A model generated the notes under the pieces. It had not been told where the DNA came from. It worked only from the letters and a program-made list of their open reading frames with translations, and ran no database searches. Below, in pieces: positions 32,985-41,189 of a DNA stretch of 64,000 nucleotides; position 1 is the first letter of the stretch; each line of letters begins with the position of its first letter. Position numbers and translations under genes: made by a program. Source of the DNA: CAJCIY01 sp964245825 (lineage in GTDB: Bacteria > Actinomycetota > Actinomycetes > Mycobacteriales > CAJCIY01); assembly GCA_964245825.1 (NCBI GenBank), contig CAXTNT010000003.1, positions 1 through 64,000 of the forward strand. The letters are read 5' to 3'.

Positions 32985-34013
32985 GTGCACATCGGCGTGC
33001 TGACTGGCGGCGGGGACTGCCCCGGGCTGAACGCGGTGATCCGCGCGGTGGTACGGAAGGGGGTGGAGATCCACGGGCACACGTTCGTGGGATTCCGCGA
33101 CGGGTGGCGGGGGCCGTTGGAGGCGGACGTCATGCCCCTCGACATCCCCGCCGTCCGGGGGATCCTGCCGCGCGGCGGCACCATCCTGGGCTCGAGCCGC
33201 ACCAACCCGTACGCGCTGCCCGACGGGGAGTCCCGCATCGCCGCAAACCTGCGCGCACTGGGTGTCGACGCGCTGATCGCGATCGGTGGCGAGGACACGC
33301 TGGGGGTGGCGACCCGGCTGACCGACAGCGGTGCGGCTGCGGTGGTCGGCGTGCCGAAGACCATCGACAACGACCTCGCGGCCACCGACTACACGTTCGG
33401 CTTCGACACCGCCGTCCACGTGGCGACCGAGGCGATCGACCGCCTGCACACGACCGCCGAGTCGCACCACCGCGTCCTGATCGTGGAGGTCATGGGCCGC
33501 CACGCCGGCTGGATTGCCCTGCATGCGGGCCTGGCCGGTGGGGCGAACGTGATCCTGATCCCCGAGCAGCCCTTCGACATCGACCAGGTCTGCGCGCAGA
33601 TCCAGCACCGGTTCGCCGACCGGTACGCGCCGATCGTGGTGGTCTCGGAGGGCGCGCTGCCGGTGGCCGGGACGTTGTCGTTCGTGGCCCGCGAGCGGGA
33701 CGCCTTCGGCCACGAGCGGCTCGGCGGCATCGGCGCCGTGCTGGAGGTCGAGATTCAGAAGCGCACCGGCCGGGAGACGCGGGCGACCGTGCTCGGTCAC
33801 GTGCAGCGCGGCGGCACGCCCTCCCCGTTCGACCGCTGGCTCGCGACCCGGTTCGGCCTGCACGCGGTCGATGCGGTGCACGAAGCTGACTTCGGCACCA
33901 TGGTGGCCCTGCGCGGGACCGAGATAGTCCGGGTGCCGCTCGCCGAGGCGACGCGTTCCCTCAAGACCGTCAGCCCCGCGCTGTACGCCGAGGCCGAAGT
34001 CTTCTTCGGCTGA
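32985..34013 (+). CDS. 6-phosphofructokinase, pyrophosphate-dependent type by signature
   Basis: A 342-residue group III PFK. The nucleotide/PPi loop is GVLTGGGDCPGLNA and the phosphoryl site IAIGGEDTLG places Asp at position 104 (E. coli-like numbering here identical). The catalytic motif is VPKTIDNDL with Lys after Pro. In this family Gly104 goes with ATP use, and Asp104 plus Lys in PKTIDND goes with PPi use (as in Amycolatopsis PPi-PFK). It is therefore predicted to be reversible and PPi-linked in glycolysis and gluconeogenesis. MGRHAGWIAL and the C-terminal HVQRGGTPSPFDR complete the fructose-6-phosphate site. The GTG start follows GAGGGTGG. Confidence 0.92.
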   Translation: MHIGVLTGGGDCPGLNAVIRAVVRKGVEIHGHTFVGFRDGWRGPLEADVMPLDIPAVRGILPRGGTILGSSRTNPYALPDGESRIAANLRALGVDALIAIGGEDTLGVATRLTDSGAAAVVGVPKTIDNDLAATDYTFGFDTAVHVATEAIDRLHTTAESHHRVLIVEVMGRHAGWIALHAGLAGGANVILIPEQPFDIDQVCAQIQHRFADRYAPIVVVSEGALPVAGTLSFVARERDAFGHERLGGIGAVLEVEIQKRTGRETRATVLGHVQRGGTPSPFDRWLATRFGLHAVDAVHEADFGTMVALRGTEIVRVPLAEATRSLKTVSPALYAEAEVFFG

Positions 34014-34055
34014 GCCGCCGATCAGTCTCTCCAGCCCGTTCAGTCGCGCCAGCCC

Positions 34056-34105
34056 GATCAGTCAGAGGGTGGCGTGGTCGAGGCGGCGCTCGGTTCTGAC
34101 TGATC
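34056..34105. terminator. Long inverted repeat between convergent genes
   Basis: GATCAGTCAGA (34056-34066) and TCTGACTGATC (34095-34105) are perfect 11-bp arms around a 28-nt GC-rich loop. The right arm overlaps the stop codon of the ANTAR gene. Two related direct copies of CAGCCCGNTCAGTC lie just left (34032-34064). It may be a bidirectional terminator without a U-tract or a protein-binding dyad. Confidence 0.45.
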
Positions 34106-34835
34106 AGGGAAACGGGCCGCCGTTCGGCAGCTCCCCGGTGGTGGCGAGCTGCCGCGCGACGTCGACCAGCTTGGTGTTCAGTGCCTGCGAGACACCGGCC
34201 AGGCGTTCGAACGCCCCCTCGGCAGTCAGCCGGTGCCGCTCCATCAGAATGCCCTTGGCCTGCCCGATGACGTCGCGGTTGGCCAGGGCGGCGTGCAGCT
34301 GCTCGGTCCGGCGAGCCTCGCCCAGGGCCAGCGCCGCGTGCGTGGCGCAGAGCTGGGCCAGCGGCAGGTGGAAGTCGTCGAACCCGCCCGGCTGCGACCC
34401 GTACAGGCTGAGCGTGCCCAGCAGATCCTCGCGTCCCCGCAGCGGTACGCAGAGGATGCTCCCGACACCGAGCTCGCGTGCGGTGCGGCCGAACGACCCC
34501 CACCGTCGGGCGGTCGCGGTGTCGGTCACGTGTACGACGCGCTGAGCGACGGCGGCCTCGATGCAGGGTCCGCGCCCGGTCTGTTGTTGCAGCGCGTCCA
34601 GCTGCTCCGGCGGGCGGCCCTGCACTGCCTGCGGCACGAGGACCCCGTCGACCATCAGGATGATGCCCGCGTGCCCGCCGCCGACGATCGTGCCCGCCGC
34701 GGCCGACACGATCGCGTCCAGCGTCGGCTGCAGCCGGGCCTCCGGCACCGACAGGGCGCGGGCGAGCGCATCCAAGGTGGACCACGCTTGACTGCCCAGC
34801 TCGCCGAGCCCGCCGTCTGTCACGGTCGCCGTCAC
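34104..34835 (-). CDS. GAF-ANTAR transcription antitermination regulator
   Basis: A 243-residue protein. A GAF sensor domain (about residues 20-165, with AGIILMVDG, GRGPCIEAAVAQRVVHVTD and ILCVPLRGREDLLGTLSLYG) precedes an ANTAR RNA-binding domain (about 180-230; LHAALANRDVIGQAKGILMERHRLTAEGAFERLAGVSQ). ANTAR proteins bind paired hexaloop RNA stems to prevent termination. Its targets are not evident here. The GTG start is preceded by GGAGGGAG. It is divergent from the catalase gene across 149 bp, so a role in that region's stress response is possible but unproven. Confidence 0.92.
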   Translation of the reverse strand: MTATVTDGGLGELGSQAWSTLDALARALSVPEARLQPTLDAIVSAAAGTIVGGGHAGIILMVDGVLVPQAVQGRPPEQLDALQQQTGRGPCIEAAVAQRVVHVTDTATARRWGSFGRTARELGVGSILCVPLRGREDLLGTLSLYGSQPGGFDDFHLPLAQLCATHAALALGEARRTEQLHAALANRDVIGQAKGILMERHRLTAEGAFERLAGVSQALNTKLVDVARQLATTGELPNGGPFP

Positions 34836-34984
34836 GCTCCCTCCTCACCTAGGCCACCTCAGCGCCGCGAGATCTACCCCCGGTACCCCGCTCGAGTCCG
34901 GTCCCGCGACGCGTGGCGGGTGACGGCCGGTCTAGGGTCTCCCGACAGGTGAAGACCATCGCCTCCCTCGAGCGTGGAGAACCG

Positions 34985-37093
34985 ATGTCCCCTGCCCGAA
35001 AGCCAGACCAGTCTGCCCCCCGCGCCGCCAGCCCGACCGGCGTGTCGCCGACCGAGCCGGCGCAGGAGCCCCGCGCCCAGGCCGGTGAGTTCCTCACCAC
35101 CTCCCAGGGCCTGCGCCTGCCGGACACGGACCACTCGCTGAAGGCCGGTGAGCGTGGGCCGTCGCTGCTGGCGGACTTCCACCTCCGGGAGAAGATCACC
35201 CACTTCGACCACGAGCGGATCCCGGAGCGCGTCGTGCACGCCCGCGGTGCGGCGGCGCACGGCATCTTCGAGTCCTACGGCACGGCCAAGTCGGTCACGA
35301 AGGCCGCGTTCCTCGCCGAGAAGGGCCGTGAGACGCCCGTCTTCACGCGGTTCTCGACGGTGCTGGGCTCGCGCGGCTCTGCGGACACCGTCCGCGACAC
35401 GCGTGGTTTCGCGGTCAAGTTCTACACCGACGAAGGCACGTTCGACCTCGTCGGCAACAACATGCCGGTCTTCTTCATCCAGGACGCCATCAAGTTTCCC
35501 GACATCATCCACGCGGCGAAGCCCCGGCCGGACCGGGAGATCCCGCAGGCGCAGTCCGCGCACGACGGGTTCTGGGACTTCGTCTCCCTGCACACCGAGG
35601 CCACCCACCACATGCTGTGGAACATGAGTGATCGCGGCATCCCACGCTCGTACCGGACCATGGAGGGCTTCGGCGTCCACACCTTCCGGCTCGTCGCGGC
35701 CGACGGCGGCACGAGCCTGGTGAAGTTCCACTGGAAGCCGGTCGCCGGCGTGCACTCGCTGGTCTGGGAGGAGGCGCAGATCGCGGCGGGGGTCGACCCG
35801 GACTTCCACCGGCGCGACATGGCGGACGGCATCGAGGCGGGTGCCTTCCTGGAGTACGAGCTCGGCATCCAGGTCCTGCCCGATGACGGTACGGAGACGT
35901 TCGAGGGGATCGACCTGCTCGATCCGACCAAGCTGGTCCCGGAGGAGCTCGCGCCCGTGCAGCTGATCGGGAAGCTGACACTCAACGCGAACCCCACCAA
36001 CTTCTTCGCCGAGACCGAGCAGGTCGCGTTCCACTCGGGGCACCTCGTGCCGGGCATCGAGGTCACGAACGACCCGCTGCTGCAGGGGCGGCTGTTCTCC
36101 TACCTCGACACGCAGCTGACCCGGCTCGGTGGACCGAACTTCCCGCAGCTGCCGATCAACCGGCCGCACGCGCCGGTCAACGACCTGCTCCGCGAGGGGA
36201 TGCACCAGACCGCGATCCACACCGGCATCGCCCCGTACCTGTCCAACAGCCTCGACGGCGGGTCGCCGGCGGTCGCGGCTGCCGACCAAGGCGGCTACGT
36301 CCAGCTTCCACAGCCGGTCGAAGGCGTGCTGGTACGAGCTGCCCCCGTGTCCTTCGACGACCACTTCTCGCAACCGACGATGTTCTACCGCAGCCTCAGC
36401 GCACTCGAGCAGTCGCACGTCGTCGAAGCGCTCACGTTCGAGCTAGGCAAGGTGTTCGAGCAGGCCATCAAGGAGCGCGTGCTGACCGTGCTGGCGAACG
36501 TGGACGGCGACCTGTGTGAGGCCGTCGCCGCGGGCCTCGGCCTTCCTGCGCCGACGGGAGATCCCGCCGAGGAGGTCGTGCCGTCGGCTGCGCTCAGTCA
36601 GCTGATCTCCGCGCCGGGGCCCATCGCGGGCCGCAAGATCGGCGTCATCGCCGACGCGGGTTCGGATCTGGCGGGGATCGGCAGGCTGCGCAAGGCGGTC
36701 GAGAAGCTGGGTGCGACGGTGCTGGTCATCGCCCCCGTCGGCGGGATCCTCGGCCGCGGACGGGCCGCCGAGGTCGTGAACCGGACCCTGCTGACGGCAC
36801 GATCGATCGAGTTCGACGCCCTGGTGGTCGCCGACGGTACGACGCCCTCCGGTGACCTCAAGCTGGTCCTGCTCCTGCAGGAGGCGTACCGGCACTGCAA
36901 GCCGATCGCCGCCTGGGGCAGCGGCGCCGAGATCCTCAGCGCCGCCGGCATCGGCGCGGACGACCCGGGGGTCGTGATCGGCGAGACCAACGCCAAGCCG
37001 TTCACGGACTCACTCGTGGGCGCCGTGGGACTGCACCGGGCCTGGACTCGGGCGGCGAAGGTCATGGCTTCGGCCGTACCGCCCGCCACCTGA
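34985..37093 (+). CDS. katE: Monofunctional catalase, large-subunit clade 2 (HPII type)
   Basis: A 702-residue heme catalase that dismutates H2O2. The distal His and neighbours are in RVVHARGAAAHGIFE, the Asn in FDLVGNNMPVFFI, and the proximal heme-ligand Tyr region is LFSYLDTQLTRLG. The extra C-terminal flavodoxin/DJ-1-like domain of the large clade (about residues 545-700; KIGVIADAGSDLAGIGRLRKAVE) is complete. A GGAGA ribosome-binding site sits 5 bp before the ATG. It is one of two catalases in the window (see katG). A strong hairpin follows. Confidence 0.96.
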   Translation: MSPARKPDQSAPRAASPTGVSPTEPAQEPRAQAGEFLTTSQGLRLPDTDHSLKAGERGPSLLADFHLREKITHFDHERIPERVVHARGAAAHGIFESYGTAKSVTKAAFLAEKGRETPVFTRFSTVLGSRGSADTVRDTRGFAVKFYTDEGTFDLVGNNMPVFFIQDAIKFPDIIHAAKPRPDREIPQAQSAHDGFWDFVSLHTEATHHMLWNMSDRGIPRSYRTMEGFGVHTFRLVAADGGTSLVKFHWKPVAGVHSLVWEEAQIAAGVDPDFHRRDMADGIEAGAFLEYELGIQVLPDDGTETFEGIDLLDPTKLVPEELAPVQLIGKLTLNANPTNFFAETEQVAFHSGHLVPGIEVTNDPLLQGRLFSYLDTQLTRLGGPNFPQLPINRPHAPVNDLLREGMHQTAIHTGIAPYLSNSLDGGSPAVAAADQGGYVQLPQPVEGVLVRAAPVSFDDHFSQPTMFYRSLSALEQSHVVEALTFELGKVFEQAIKERVLTVLANVDGDLCEAVAAGLGLPAPTGDPAEEVVPSAALSQLISAPGPIAGRKIGVIADAGSDLAGIGRLRKAVEKLGATVLVIAPVGGILGRGRAAEVVNRTLLTARSIEFDALVVADGTTPSGDLKLVLLLQEAYRHCKPIAAWGSGAEILSAAGIGADDPGVVIGETNAKPFTDSLVGAVGLHRAWTRAAKVMASAVPPAT

Positions 37094-37096
37094 GAC

Positions 37097-37152
37097 CACC
37101 CCCCGGCCGAGGTCGGGGGTGCGCCCGCGCAGGTGCTCGGCACCTGCGCGGG
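37097..37152. terminator. Double hairpin terminator after katE
   Basis: A short stem around 37097-37120 (ACCCCCC with GGGGGT arms) is followed by a 13-bp perfect stem CCCGCGCAGGTGC-TCG-GCACCTGCGCGGG (37124-37152). It lies between convergent katE and a coiled-coil gene, so it can serve both strands. There is no U-tract. Confidence 0.75.
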
Positions 37153-37154
37153 TG

Positions 37155-37784
37155 CTAACCGCCCTTGCGGGCGGCCTTCGTCCCCTCGATGGTCTTGTCG
37201 ATCACGTCCACCGTCTCCTCCGCCGCGAGCGCCTGCTGGGCCACGGCCAACGCGCGAGATTCGGCCGCCAGCGCGCTGGCCTCGGCGGTCCGCGCCCGCC
37301 GGGCGATCGCCTTCTCCTGCGCGCTCTCCGCCTCGCGGGCAGCGGCCGCCTGCCGCGCGGCCTTGGTCGCGACCTTGCGGCGACGTGCCTCAGCCTGCTG
37401 CTCGAGTTCCTGTTTGCGTTCCTGGGCGCGCTGTTCCGCTTCCTGCCGTTGCTCCTGGACCGCACCGAGTCGGGCCTGGAGCTGCTCGTCCGCCCGCGCC
37501 TGTTCCTGGTCGGCGAGCGCGGACAGCTCACCGGCCCTGCGAAGCTGGGCGAGCTTCCGCTGGCGCAGCCGGCCTTTCTCCACCAACGCCGGATCGCGCA
37601 CGAGCGAGCCCACCAGGGTCTCGACGCCCGCTTCGAAGCTCTCGTAGGCAAGGGTCGGCGGCCACTGCGCATTGTGCTGCTGGTGCACCACGCGCTCAGC
37701 GGCGCTCAGCGGCAGGCGTACCGCACGCAGCGAACCGGACACGAGGGTGCGGGGCAGCGCCTGGACGCTGCTGCGGATCGTCAT
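37155..37784 (-). CDS. Coiled-coil protein of unknown function, second gene of a stress pair
   Basis: A 209-residue protein. The N-terminal 95 residues (ALPRTLVSGSLRAVRLPLSAAERVV ... ESFEAGVETLVGSLVRDPALVEKGR) are amphipathic. Residues about 100-195 form a long Ala/Glu/Gln/Arg-rich coiled coil (EQRQEAEQRAQERKQELEQQ), and the tail ends ETVDVIDKTIEGTKAARKGG. No signal peptide or catalytic motif is present. The ATG overlaps the stop of the CsbD-like coiled-coil gene (ATGA), so the two are made together and probably form a complex. I know no assigned function. Confidence 0.7.
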   Translation of the reverse strand: MTIRSSVQALPRTLVSGSLRAVRLPLSAAERVVHQQHNAQWPPTLAYESFEAGVETLVGSLVRDPALVEKGRLRQRKLAQLRRAGELSALADQEQARADEQLQARLGAVQEQRQEAEQRAQERKQELEQQAEARRRKVATKAARQAAAAREAESAQEKAIARRARTAEASALAAESRALAVAQQALAAEETVDVIDKTIEGTKAARKGG

Positions 37785-38296
37785 GAGTCCTCCGTTGCGG
37801 TGGGATCGAGAGCCGCGGCGGTCTGCTCGGCCCGGGCCGCGTCCGCCTGCAGGTGCGCAATGCGCTGTTGGGCGTCGGCGCGCTCGGTGGCGGCCGACCA
37901 CTCCTGACGGTCCAGCTCCGCCTGCCGGGCGGCGTGCTGCTGCTCGGCCGTCGAGAGCTGACGCTGGGACTCCGTGGCGACCCGCTGCTGCTCGGCGTCT
38001 CGTTCCCGCTCGAGATCCTGTTCCCGCAGGTCGGCCGCTGCCTGCGCCGCCACCCGCTGGCGTTCGATCTCGATCTCTCTCTCCCGCGAGACCAGGTCGG
38101 CCTTCGCCTGCTCACGGGCTGCCGCAGCCTGCAGCTCGGCCGCCGTCTCCGCGGCTGCCACCTTCTCGTGGTGCAGCTCGCCCTCCCGCTTGAGGTCGTC
38201 GTTGCCCGTGAGCGTTCCGGCGACGCTCTTGGCGGTGCCCTTGAGGCGCTCGACGAGGCCGGCCGTGGCCCCCGGGTCAGCGTCTGTGTCCGACAC
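37781..38296 (-). CDS. CsbD-like N-terminus with long coiled coil
   Basis: A 171-residue protein. Residues about 13-45 (LVERLKGTAKSVAGTLTGNDDLKREGELHHEKV) match the CsbD stress-protein pattern KGxxKxxxGxxTGxxxLxxEG. The rest is a highly charged coiled coil (REREIEIERQRVAAQAAADLREQDLERERDAEQQ). The GTG start at 38296 gives SDTDADPGA. It precedes and overlaps the second coiled-coil gene. A sigma-B-like promoter lies about 57 bp upstream, agreeing with CsbD proteins being part of the general stress regulon. Confidence 0.75.
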   Translation of the reverse strand: MSDTDADPGATAGLVERLKGTAKSVAGTLTGNDDLKREGELHHEKVAAAETAAELQAAAAREQAKADLVSREREIEIERQRVAAQAAADLREQDLERERDAEQQRVATESQRQLSTAEQQHAARQAELDRQEWSAATERADAQQRIAHLQADAARAEQTAAALDPTATEDS

Positions 38297-38352
38297 TGTT
38301 GGCTCCTTCAGTCCTCCTGGATCGTCCGCGGTCGCGGCCAGGCCAGCGGTGC

Positions 38353-38377
38353 ATACCCCCTGCTAGCTGAAGCAAGC
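38353..38377 (-). promoter_or_regulatory. Candidate general-stress (sigma-B-like) promoter
   Basis: On the reverse strand GCTT (38377-38374), a 15-bp spacer and GGGTAT (38358-38353) resemble the actinobacterial SigB consensus GNNT-N15-GGGTAY. It lies 57 bp upstream of the CsbD-like coiled-coil gene. The remaining space up to the GGDEF-EAL gene holds nothing else that I recognise. Confidence 0.4.
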
Positions 38378-38525
38378 GCTTTCGACGCACCGCACAGTTC
38401 CGCAGCGCGCCCGGCGTCGATCGCGACGCCTCAAGCCGCCTGCCGCCCGCGTCGACACACCTGCGGTGACGACAGTGGGTGAGCGCACGGCGCTGGCCCG
38501 CCCGCTGGGCCGGGTCGGGGCAGTG

Positions 38526-40490
38526 ATGTCGTCGTCTACGCGGTGGCGGCGACCGCTCCGCGAACGGGGAGCCGGGATCGCGGCGGTCGCGCTGGCCCTC
38601 GTGCTGCTCATCCTCGTGTTGATCTTCGGGTCGCTGGCGATGGACCGCAGCGCCGCTCGCGCGCAGCGCTCGGAACAGCTGAACGCGGCGTACCAGCACG
38701 CGGCCTCCGGGGTGGCAGCCGAGGAGTCGTACGAACGGCAGTACCGGCTGGAGCCCGGCCCCGGTCCGCTCGCGGAACACCAGGTCGCCCAACAACAGGT
38801 CCGGTCGGCTCTCGCCCAGGTGAGCCGGTTCGGAACCGTGCAGGACCGTCAGCTGGCCAGCCTGGTGTTGGCCGAGCATGCGCACTACGTGCTCGGCGCG
38901 GTGGCGCTGTTCGCGGCTGTCGACCGCCACGAGGCCACGGCAGACGTCGACGCGATCGACGTCCGACAGGTCGACCCGATCTTCGCCGCGATGCAGAGCC
39001 AGGTCCACACCGCCGCGGCCAGCCATGAGACGGCCGCGCTCGGACAGGTCACCGCCAGCCGCCGGGACGGCCAGCTCGTGCTCGCGTTCGACGTGGCCAC
39101 GCTGGTCGCCGGCGTCCTGCTGATCATTGCCGCGGGGATAGCCCTGACCCGGTCCGAACGCCGACTGCGCGCCCAGCGTGACCTTCATCGCCACGCGGCA
39201 CTGCACGACACGCTCACCGGACTGCCGAACCGGGCCCTGTTCGCGGACCGCACCGAGCACGCCCTCCACACCGCTCGCCGCACCGGGGGCCAGATCGCGG
39301 TGATGTTCATCGATCTCAACCGGTTCAAGGACGTCAACGACACGCTCGGCCATCACTACGGCGACCTGCTGCTGTCCCAGGTCGCCGAACGCTTCCTCGG
39401 CGGGGTGCGGGCCGGCGACTCCGTCGCCCGGCTCGGCGGTGACGAATTCGCCGTCCTGCTCCTGGGCACCAGCCCGGCTGAGGCGGTTGCGGCGGCGCAG
39501 CGACTGACGTCCATGCTGGCCGAGCCGTTCAGCGTCAAGGACATCTCCCTCGACGTCGAAGCCAGCATCGGCATCGCGCTGGCGGGTCCCGACGCCGACG
39601 TCGAGACCGTGCTCCGACATGCGGACGTGGCCATGTACGAAGCCAAGAGCCAACAGGCGCCGTTCGCCACGTACGAGCTGACGCACGACGACAACACGCT
39701 TGCGCGTCTCGCGCTGCTCGGTGACCTTCGCCGCGCCATCCCCAACGGCGAGTTGGTGCTGCACTACCAGCCGAAGGTCAGCGCGAGCAGCGGTGAGCTC
39801 CACAGCGTGGAAGCGCTGGTCCGCTGGCAGCACCCCACCCGCGGCCTATTGGCTCCCGACACGTTCGTCCCGCTCGCGGAGACCACCGCCGCCATCCATC
39901 CCCTCACGGCCGAGGTCCTGCGGCAGGCGCTCATGCAGGCCCGACGTTGGCAGGCACGCGGATGGACGATCCCGGTCGCGGTCAACATCTCCGCGCGCTC
40001 GCTCCACGACCTCAGCTTCCCGGCCCAGATCCAACGGCAGCTGGATACCGTGGGCCTGACCGGCCAGTCCCTCAGCCTGGAGCTCACCGAGAGCGCGATC
40101 ATGAGCGATCCCGGCCGGGCGCTCCACGTCATGCAGTCACTCCACGCCATGGGGATCTCGCTGAGCATCGACGACTTCGGTACCGGCTACTCCTCGATGG
40201 CGTACCTGCGAGCCCTCCCGGTCCAAGAGCTCAAGATCGACCGCACGTTCGTGATGGGCCTGGCCACCCACCAGAGCGACACCGTCCTGGTCCAGTCAGC
40301 GGTGGACCTCGGCCACAACCTGGGCCTGCACGTCGTCGCCGAGGGGGTCGAGGACGCGACCACCCAGCGCACCCTCACGGGCATGGGCTGCGACCTCGTG
40401 CAGGGCTACCACATCGCCCGGCCGGTCCCCGCTGGCGACTTCGAAGCGTGGCTCGAACAGCACCAGTCACTGGCGCCAGGCCCGCGCTGA
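38526..40490 (+). CDS. Membrane-bound GGDEF-EAL cyclic-di-GMP enzyme
   Basis: A 654-residue protein. Two membrane helices (about residues 18-36 and 200-220) bracket an extracytoplasmic helical sensor of about 160 residues. The GGDEF domain is intact (RLGGDEFAVLL) and preceded at the right distance by an inhibitory RxxD site (RAGDSVARLGGDEF). The EAL domain keeps its catalytic residues: VEALVRWQHP, NISARSL, LELTESAI, IDDFGTGYSS, LKIDRTF, AEGVED and QGYHIARP. Synthesis and hydrolysis of c-di-GMP are both possible. ATG 38526 is preferred (GGGTCGGGG just upstream); a GTG at 38466 would add 20 residues. Confidence 0.92.
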   Translation: MSSSTRWRRPLRERGAGIAAVALALVLLILVLIFGSLAMDRSAARAQRSEQLNAAYQHAASGVAAEESYERQYRLEPGPGPLAEHQVAQQQVRSALAQVSRFGTVQDRQLASLVLAEHAHYVLGAVALFAAVDRHEATADVDAIDVRQVDPIFAAMQSQVHTAAASHETAALGQVTASRRDGQLVLAFDVATLVAGVLLIIAAGIALTRSERRLRAQRDLHRHAALHDTLTGLPNRALFADRTEHALHTARRTGGQIAVMFIDLNRFKDVNDTLGHHYGDLLLSQVAERFLGGVRAGDSVARLGGDEFAVLLLGTSPAEAVAAAQRLTSMLAEPFSVKDISLDVEASIGIALAGPDADVETVLRHADVAMYEAKSQQAPFATYELTHDDNTLARLALLGDLRRAIPNGELVLHYQPKVSASSGELHSVEALVRWQHPTRGLLAPDTFVPLAETTAAIHPLTAEVLRQALMQARRWQARGWTIPVAVNISARSLHDLSFPAQIQRQLDTVGLTGQSLSLELTESAIMSDPGRALHVMQSLHAMGISLSIDDFGTGYSSMAYLRALPVQELKIDRTFVMGLATHQSDTVLVQSAVDLGHNLGLHVVAEGVEDATTQRTLTGMGCDLVQGYHIARPVPAGDFEAWLEQHQSLAPGPR

Positions 40491-40508
40491 CGGCCCAGCT
40501 CGCAGCAC

Positions 40509-41189
40509 TCACTGCCTGGGCGTGAGCCCGTGCTCGTGCGCAAACACCACCACTTGGACGCGGTCGCGCAGGTCCAGCTTCCGCAGGATGGCACCCACGT
40601 GGGTCTTCACGGTCGATTCACTGACGAACACGGTGCGCGCTATCTCGCTGTTCGACAGACCCCGCGCGACCGCGGTGAAGACCTCGCGCTCCTTGTCGGT
40701 CAGCGTGGCGAACGTCGCGGGAGCCGGTGCCGCGGTCCGGAACTGCGCATCGAGGAGGCTGCTGAGGTCTGCCGGGGCCAGGACGGCATTCCCCGCGTGC
40801 ACGGTACGAATGGCCTCGGCCAGCATCTTCGGCGTCGTGTCCTTGAGCAGGAAGCCGCTCGCGCCGAGGCGGATCGCCGTCGCCACCCGGCGGTCGAGGT
40901 TGAAGGTCGTGAGCACCAGGACCCGGACCGGGCGTCGGCGACGTGCGGATCGGTCGGCCGAGAAGATCTGGCGGGTCGCCTCCACGCCGTCCATGCCCGG
41001 CATGCGGATGTCCATCAGGACGACGTCCGGTTCCAGCTCGTCGACCAGCGACAGTGCCTCCGCGCCGTCGCTCGCGGCACCGACGACCGCCATGTCCTGC
41101 TGGGCGTCGATGATCACCGCGACGCCGGCCCGGAAGAGCAGCTGGTCGTCCACGAGCAGGACACGGATCGTGTCGCTCACCTCGGTCAC
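40509..41189 (-). CDS. NarL/FixJ-family response regulator
   Basis: A 226-residue protein. The receiver domain has acidic residues in VLLVDDQLLFR, phospho-acceptor Asp60 in VVLMDIRMPGMDG, Thr in VLVLTTFN and Lys in GFLLKDTTP. The LuxR-type helix-turn-helix (about 155-220) reads LTDKEREVFTAVARGLSNSEIARTVFVSESTVKTHVGAILRKL. The GTG start overlaps the sensor kinase stop by 4 nt. It pairs with the adjacent HisKA_3 kinase. Regulated genes are unknown; the co-oriented DUF6518 gene upstream is a candidate. Confidence 0.94.
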   Translation of the reverse strand: MTEVSDTIRVLLVDDQLLFRAGVAVIIDAQQDMAVVGAASDGAEALSLVDELEPDVVLMDIRMPGMDGVEATRQIFSADRSARRRRPVRVLVLTTFNLDRRVATAIRLGASGFLLKDTTPKMLAEAIRTVHAGNAVLAPADLSSLLDAQFRTAAPAPATFATLTDKEREVFTAVARGLSNSEIARTVFVSESTVKTHVGAILRKLDLRDRVQVVVFAHEHGLTPRQ

